Source: Chitinophagaceae bacterium 26-R-25 (GTDB taxonomy: Bacteria; Bacteroidota; Bacteroidia; Chitinophagales; Chitinophagaceae). Taken from it: a stretch of DNA of 64,000 bases. Positions 61,507-64,000 of this stretch are shown here, piece by piece. Below the pieces are notes generated by a model, which saw only the letters and a program-made list of their open reading frames with translations, was not told the DNA's origin and did no database searches. A program made the position numbers and the translations under genes. The DNA lies in assembly GCA_029906195.1 (NCBI GenBank), contig JARWSJ010000001.1, forward strand, positions 1,550,001-1,614,000, given 5' to 3'. Position 1 is the first letter of the stretch. Every line of letters starts with the position of its first letter.

Positions 61507-62307
61507 TTATTTTTCGAGGAAAGAAGTCACCGCATCTGAAAATGCTTTTGTCTGCATCGTTGTATTATGAACACCGGGCACTTCAACAAAAGTCGCATTA
61601 GGTATCAACTTCGCCAACGCCTTACCATCGCCATTATCTTTATCTTCATCACCACAAATTACCATCACCTTGTTTTTGCATTTGGCCAGTTCTTCCTCGC
61701 TGGTGGATGGCTGATATTTTTGAATCAGCGCCAACACTTTGGTATTAAGTCCTGTTTGTTTGGTAAATTTCATAAAACCTTCAAGCGACGGAGGTAAAGT
61801 ATCGCCGTTCAACGTTCTGTAAAACAATACCCGCCTCGGCCATTGCGGATTGGTGAAGTCGGCACCCATTCCGCCCAGCACCACTTTATCCACTCGTTTG
61901 TCTTTTACCATTAGTCTCGTACTTATTATCGAGCCGCGTGAATAACCGATGAGGTGATAGAGATTGATGTGTAAATAATCGAGCAAACCCATGATGTCTT
62001 TTGCTTCGGCATCATTCATGTATGCACTGTCGTTTGTAGGCTTGTCAGACTTTCCATTACCACGCAGGTCCATGGTGATGATCTTATAACCTTTCTGCAA
62101 AAGATCAGTAAACAAGGCGCCACGTTTCCAGGAATTTCCATTTACCACAAATCCATGCACCATCACTACAGGATAACCGCTACCGTGCACTTCATAGTAA
62201 ATGCGCGTGCTGTCAAAAGATTTGAAATAACCGCTGTCTGCTTTCTGCGCAAAAACGGCAGAGAAAAGTAGCAGCATCATGACTATTGCAGAGAAGATGG
62301 ATTTCAT
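61507..62307 (-). CDS. secreted alpha/beta hydrolase
   Basis: 266 aa. Signal peptide (FSAIVMMLLLFSAVFAQ), then the fold markers VVMVHGFVVNGNSW (oxyanion), nucleophile Ser123 in GYSRG, acid residue around Asp220 (VICGDEDKDN) and His247 (VPGVHNTT). The Arg after the nucleophile is an uncommon residue for this position. Periplasmic esterase-like enzyme of unknown substrate. Single gene. Confidence 0.88.
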   Translation of the reverse strand: MKSIFSAIVMMLLLFSAVFAQKADSGYFKSFDSTRIYYEVHGSGYPVVMVHGFVVNGNSWKRGALFTDLLQKGYKIITMDLRGNGKSDKPTNDSAYMNDAEAKDIMGLLDYLHINLYHLIGYSRGSIISTRLMVKDKRVDKVVLGGMGADFTNPQWPRRVLFYRTLNGDTLPPSLEGFMKFTKQTGLNTKVLALIQKYQPSTSEEELAKCKNKVMVICGDEDKDNGDGKALAKLIPNATFVEVPGVHNTTMQTKAFSDAVTSFLEK

Positions 62308-62360
62308 GGTAGTATTTTGAATAAGATATCAATTATTCTCAATGACTGCAAGGGCAGAAT

Positions 62361-62486
62361 ATTTACCACTAAAACACAGAGGATATTAAGTTTCACCAGG
62401 AGGAATGACAAATTTGTATACTATTGATTTTTCGTACATTGTACTGCTAAATGAGGCTTAGTGTCCTCTGTGTCTTAGTGGTGAAA
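62361..62486. repeat. Rep-A copy 8 (diverged)
   Basis: TTTACCACTAAAACACAGAG arm and complementary CTCTGTGTCTTAGTGGTGAA end with a ~75-bp inner part. Lies in the divergent gap between the hydrolase and the vWA gene. Confidence 0.7.
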
Positions 62487-62525
62487 AAAATGTGATACAT
62501 CGAAACAAAATCAAACCATTTTCAA

Positions 62526-63977
62526 TTGAAAACACTACCGTGCCTCTTTCTTGCCTTATTGCCACTCTTGGTCAATGCCCAGCGAAGCAGGTTCATTGAT
62601 TCGCTTTTGAACAACCGTGTTATTCTTGTTCCCAAATACACACAGCCAACTGAAAGTAACGAAAGCCTTTTGCTGAAAATGAACTTCGGCCAGCCTGACA
62701 TTTTAGACACCACCGGAATATGGAAATTAAAAGACGCGCACATATTATCGGTCGACCTGGTATTCACTGATTATCCTTCTGCTCAAGATCTGAAACCTTT
62801 GAACAGAAAACGTTACAACAATCTTTTTGCACTTATTCCAATCAATATTCATGATGACATTATCAGCTGGCAAATGATACGTCAACTGGATGGAAAGGAC
62901 AAGGAATCATCGCTTGGTCTTTTGCACGGCTGGGTGATCAATTATCGTCCAAAATTCAAAACGGAAGACACTGAAACTGAAATTGCATACATTGACAGTA
63001 TAGTTAAGCAACTTCGCAAACCCGCACCAATAAAGGACAGCGTGGCGCCAGAAAAAATCCGCCATTGGGATGTTATTCACGGGAAAAATGCGAACCTCTA
63101 TAGGGAATGGGCTGGCAGGCCCGTGAAAATCATTACTAATGACGACCGATTGGTAAAAAGAATGCTGGACAAAAAAGATACGCTCGTCAAAATACCGACG
63201 GAACTGGCAAGGAAGGAACATCTGCTCGTTTTTCCACAAGAACTTGCCATTCGAAGCGACTCGGTCTCGCTCATACTAAGTCCGGCAGTAGTAATCATTA
63301 AAGGAGACCCCAAAACGGATAAAACATTTTTTGACCGCGAACGATCAATTAAAACCGGCACTATTCCGACTGTGCTAAACCGAATTCCCCTTACAAAGGC
63401 ACTGGTGATCGTGGATGTTACCGGCAGCATGTCGCGGTACACAGGCCAACTATTGTCGTGGTTGTCACTTCACGATGAAGACCTTGCCGTGAAATATCTT
63501 GTATGTTTTAACGATGGCGGTATTAAACCCGACAGTCAAAAAAAGATTGGTGAAACCGGTGGCATATACGGCCAGGAATATATTGACGTTAACAATGCGG
63601 CCAGTTTCATTAAAACTGTGATGTCTAGAGGAAATGGGGGAGACGAACCTGAGAATGATTGCGAAGCGGTCATAAAAGCGATCGAAATGTTCCCTGATTG
63701 TAACGATGTAGTTTTATTGGCAGACAACTGGGCACCCATGCGCGACATTAGTTTGGCAAAAGACATTCATAAACCGGTGAAGGTGGTCATCTGCGGCGAT
63801 AACATGATTGGTGTAAATCCTGATTGCATTACCGTAGCTTTGCTTACGGGCGGATCTCTTCATTTCTTGAACGAAGATGTCGTAGACCTTACCTTGTTAA
63901 AAGAAGGAAAGCAAATGATGATTGGTGGAAAAATGTACAAATTCAACGGACGCAAAGTAGTGGAAGTAAAAAAATGA
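62526..63977 (+). CDS. secreted protein with von Willebrand A-like domain
   Basis: 483 aa. A signal peptide (LFLALLPLLVNAQ) is followed by a long N-terminal region without a recognised domain (about 20-285). A vWA-type fold begins near 290: MIDAS-like Asp297-x-Thr299-x-Ser301 (VIVDVTGSMS), then the strand VKYLVCFNDGG and GNGGDEPENDCEAVIKAIEM, and DVVLLADNWAPMRDI. It probably binds a metal and a partner protein in the periplasm. The frame starts with TTG and no ATG precedes it; the signal peptide begins at that codon. The stop lies 23 bp before the window end. Confidence 0.75.
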   Translation: MKTLPCLFLALLPLLVNAQRSRFIDSLLNNRVILVPKYTQPTESNESLLLKMNFGQPDILDTTGIWKLKDAHILSVDLVFTDYPSAQDLKPLNRKRYNNLFALIPINIHDDIISWQMIRQLDGKDKESSLGLLHGWVINYRPKFKTEDTETEIAYIDSIVKQLRKPAPIKDSVAPEKIRHWDVIHGKNANLYREWAGRPVKIITNDDRLVKRMLDKKDTLVKIPTELARKEHLLVFPQELAIRSDSVSLILSPAVVIIKGDPKTDKTFFDRERSIKTGTIPTVLNRIPLTKALVIVDVTGSMSRYTGQLLSWLSLHDEDLAVKYLVCFNDGGIKPDSQKKIGETGGIYGQEYIDVNNAASFIKTVMSRGNGGDEPENDCEAVIKAIEMFPDCNDVVLLADNWAPMRDISLAKDIHKPVKVVICGDNMIGVNPDCITVALLTGGSLHFLNEDVVDLTLLKEGKQMMIGGKMYKFNGRKVVEVKK

Positions 63978-64000
63978 CATCGTGATCAGCGTATTGGGCC

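Noticed and set aside
9749-62486. CRISPR array or rRNA/tRNA signals among the intergenic repeats
   Set aside because: The repeats are inverted word arms with variable spacing, not direct repeats with uniform spacers, and no cas genes are present. No tRNA cloverleaf or rRNA core was recognised.

Overview
The window is a piece of a Bacteroidota chromosome, most likely from the family Chitinophagaceae. Supporting signs are a SusC/SusD pair with a FecR regulator and DUF4843/PKD-like lipoproteins, exact TAnnTTTG promoter boxes in place of sigma70-type -10/-35 sites, little purine-rich Shine-Dalgarno sequence, a GH92 mannosidase, bacillithiol genes, and many tandem-word inverted repeats between genes. 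I found no rRNA, tRNA, CRISPR array, prophage or complete insertion sequence.

Layout. 1-9649: TlpA-like thioredoxin (cut by the window edge), FecR anti-sigma factor, SusC, SusD, DUF4843 lipoprotein and PKD-like lipoprotein, a TonB-dependent uptake locus without glycoside hydrolases. 9930-10451: an unknown lipoprotein bracketed by two inverted copies of one ~100 bp repeat. 10735-23841: an unusual biosynthetic island with a PglC-like sugar-phosphate transferase, an MsbA/PglK-like ABC exporter, two GT4 glycosyltransferases, an amidohydrolase, two SAM methyltransferases, two B12-binding radical SAM enzymes, one SPASM-like radical SAM enzyme and a winged-helix nucleotidyltransferase. Together they look like a route to a modified, lipid-linked or exported glycoconjugate; the product is unknown. 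24070-26244: a 724-residue fusion of a trypsin-like protease and an S1/P1-type zinc nuclease/phospholipase domain, the most novel single gene. 26639-38540: general functions (AI-2E permease, GH92, Lgt, GtrA, BamA-like protein, dienelactone hydrolase, PEBP, a TetR/SDR pair with visible operators, PAP2, MobA). 38660-38991: a small transcription unit with two overlapping mini-ORFs. 39005-53619: housekeeping and stress genes (ECF sigma factor with a membrane partner, Hsp20, bacilliredoxin, second Lgt, methylmalonyl-CoA mutase large subunit, IscA-like, BshB1, fatty acid desaturase). 53977-61158: LysR regulator divergent from a TolC-RND-MFP efflux operon whose RND pump carries a canonical EF-hand loop. 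61312-63977: a mini-ORF, a secreted alpha/beta hydrolase and a secreted vWA protein.

Almost every intergenic gap carries an imperfect hairpin whose arms are built from near-tandem 7-12 bp words. At least a dozen unrelated word families (called Rep-A to Rep-N here) share this design. Several copies abut or enter the 3' ends of genes and supply their stop codons, and several single genes lie between two copies of the same family. In four places the repeat also keeps an upstream frame open, so the longest ORF overstates the N-terminus; I moved those starts downstream.

Functional links across the window: bacilliredoxin (42400) and BshB1 (51586) both belong to bacillithiol metabolism; the two Lgt enzymes would lipidate the many lipoproteins seen here (SusD, DUF4843, PKD-like, MFP and the 9930 protein). 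All family assignments come from reading motifs, not from database searches.
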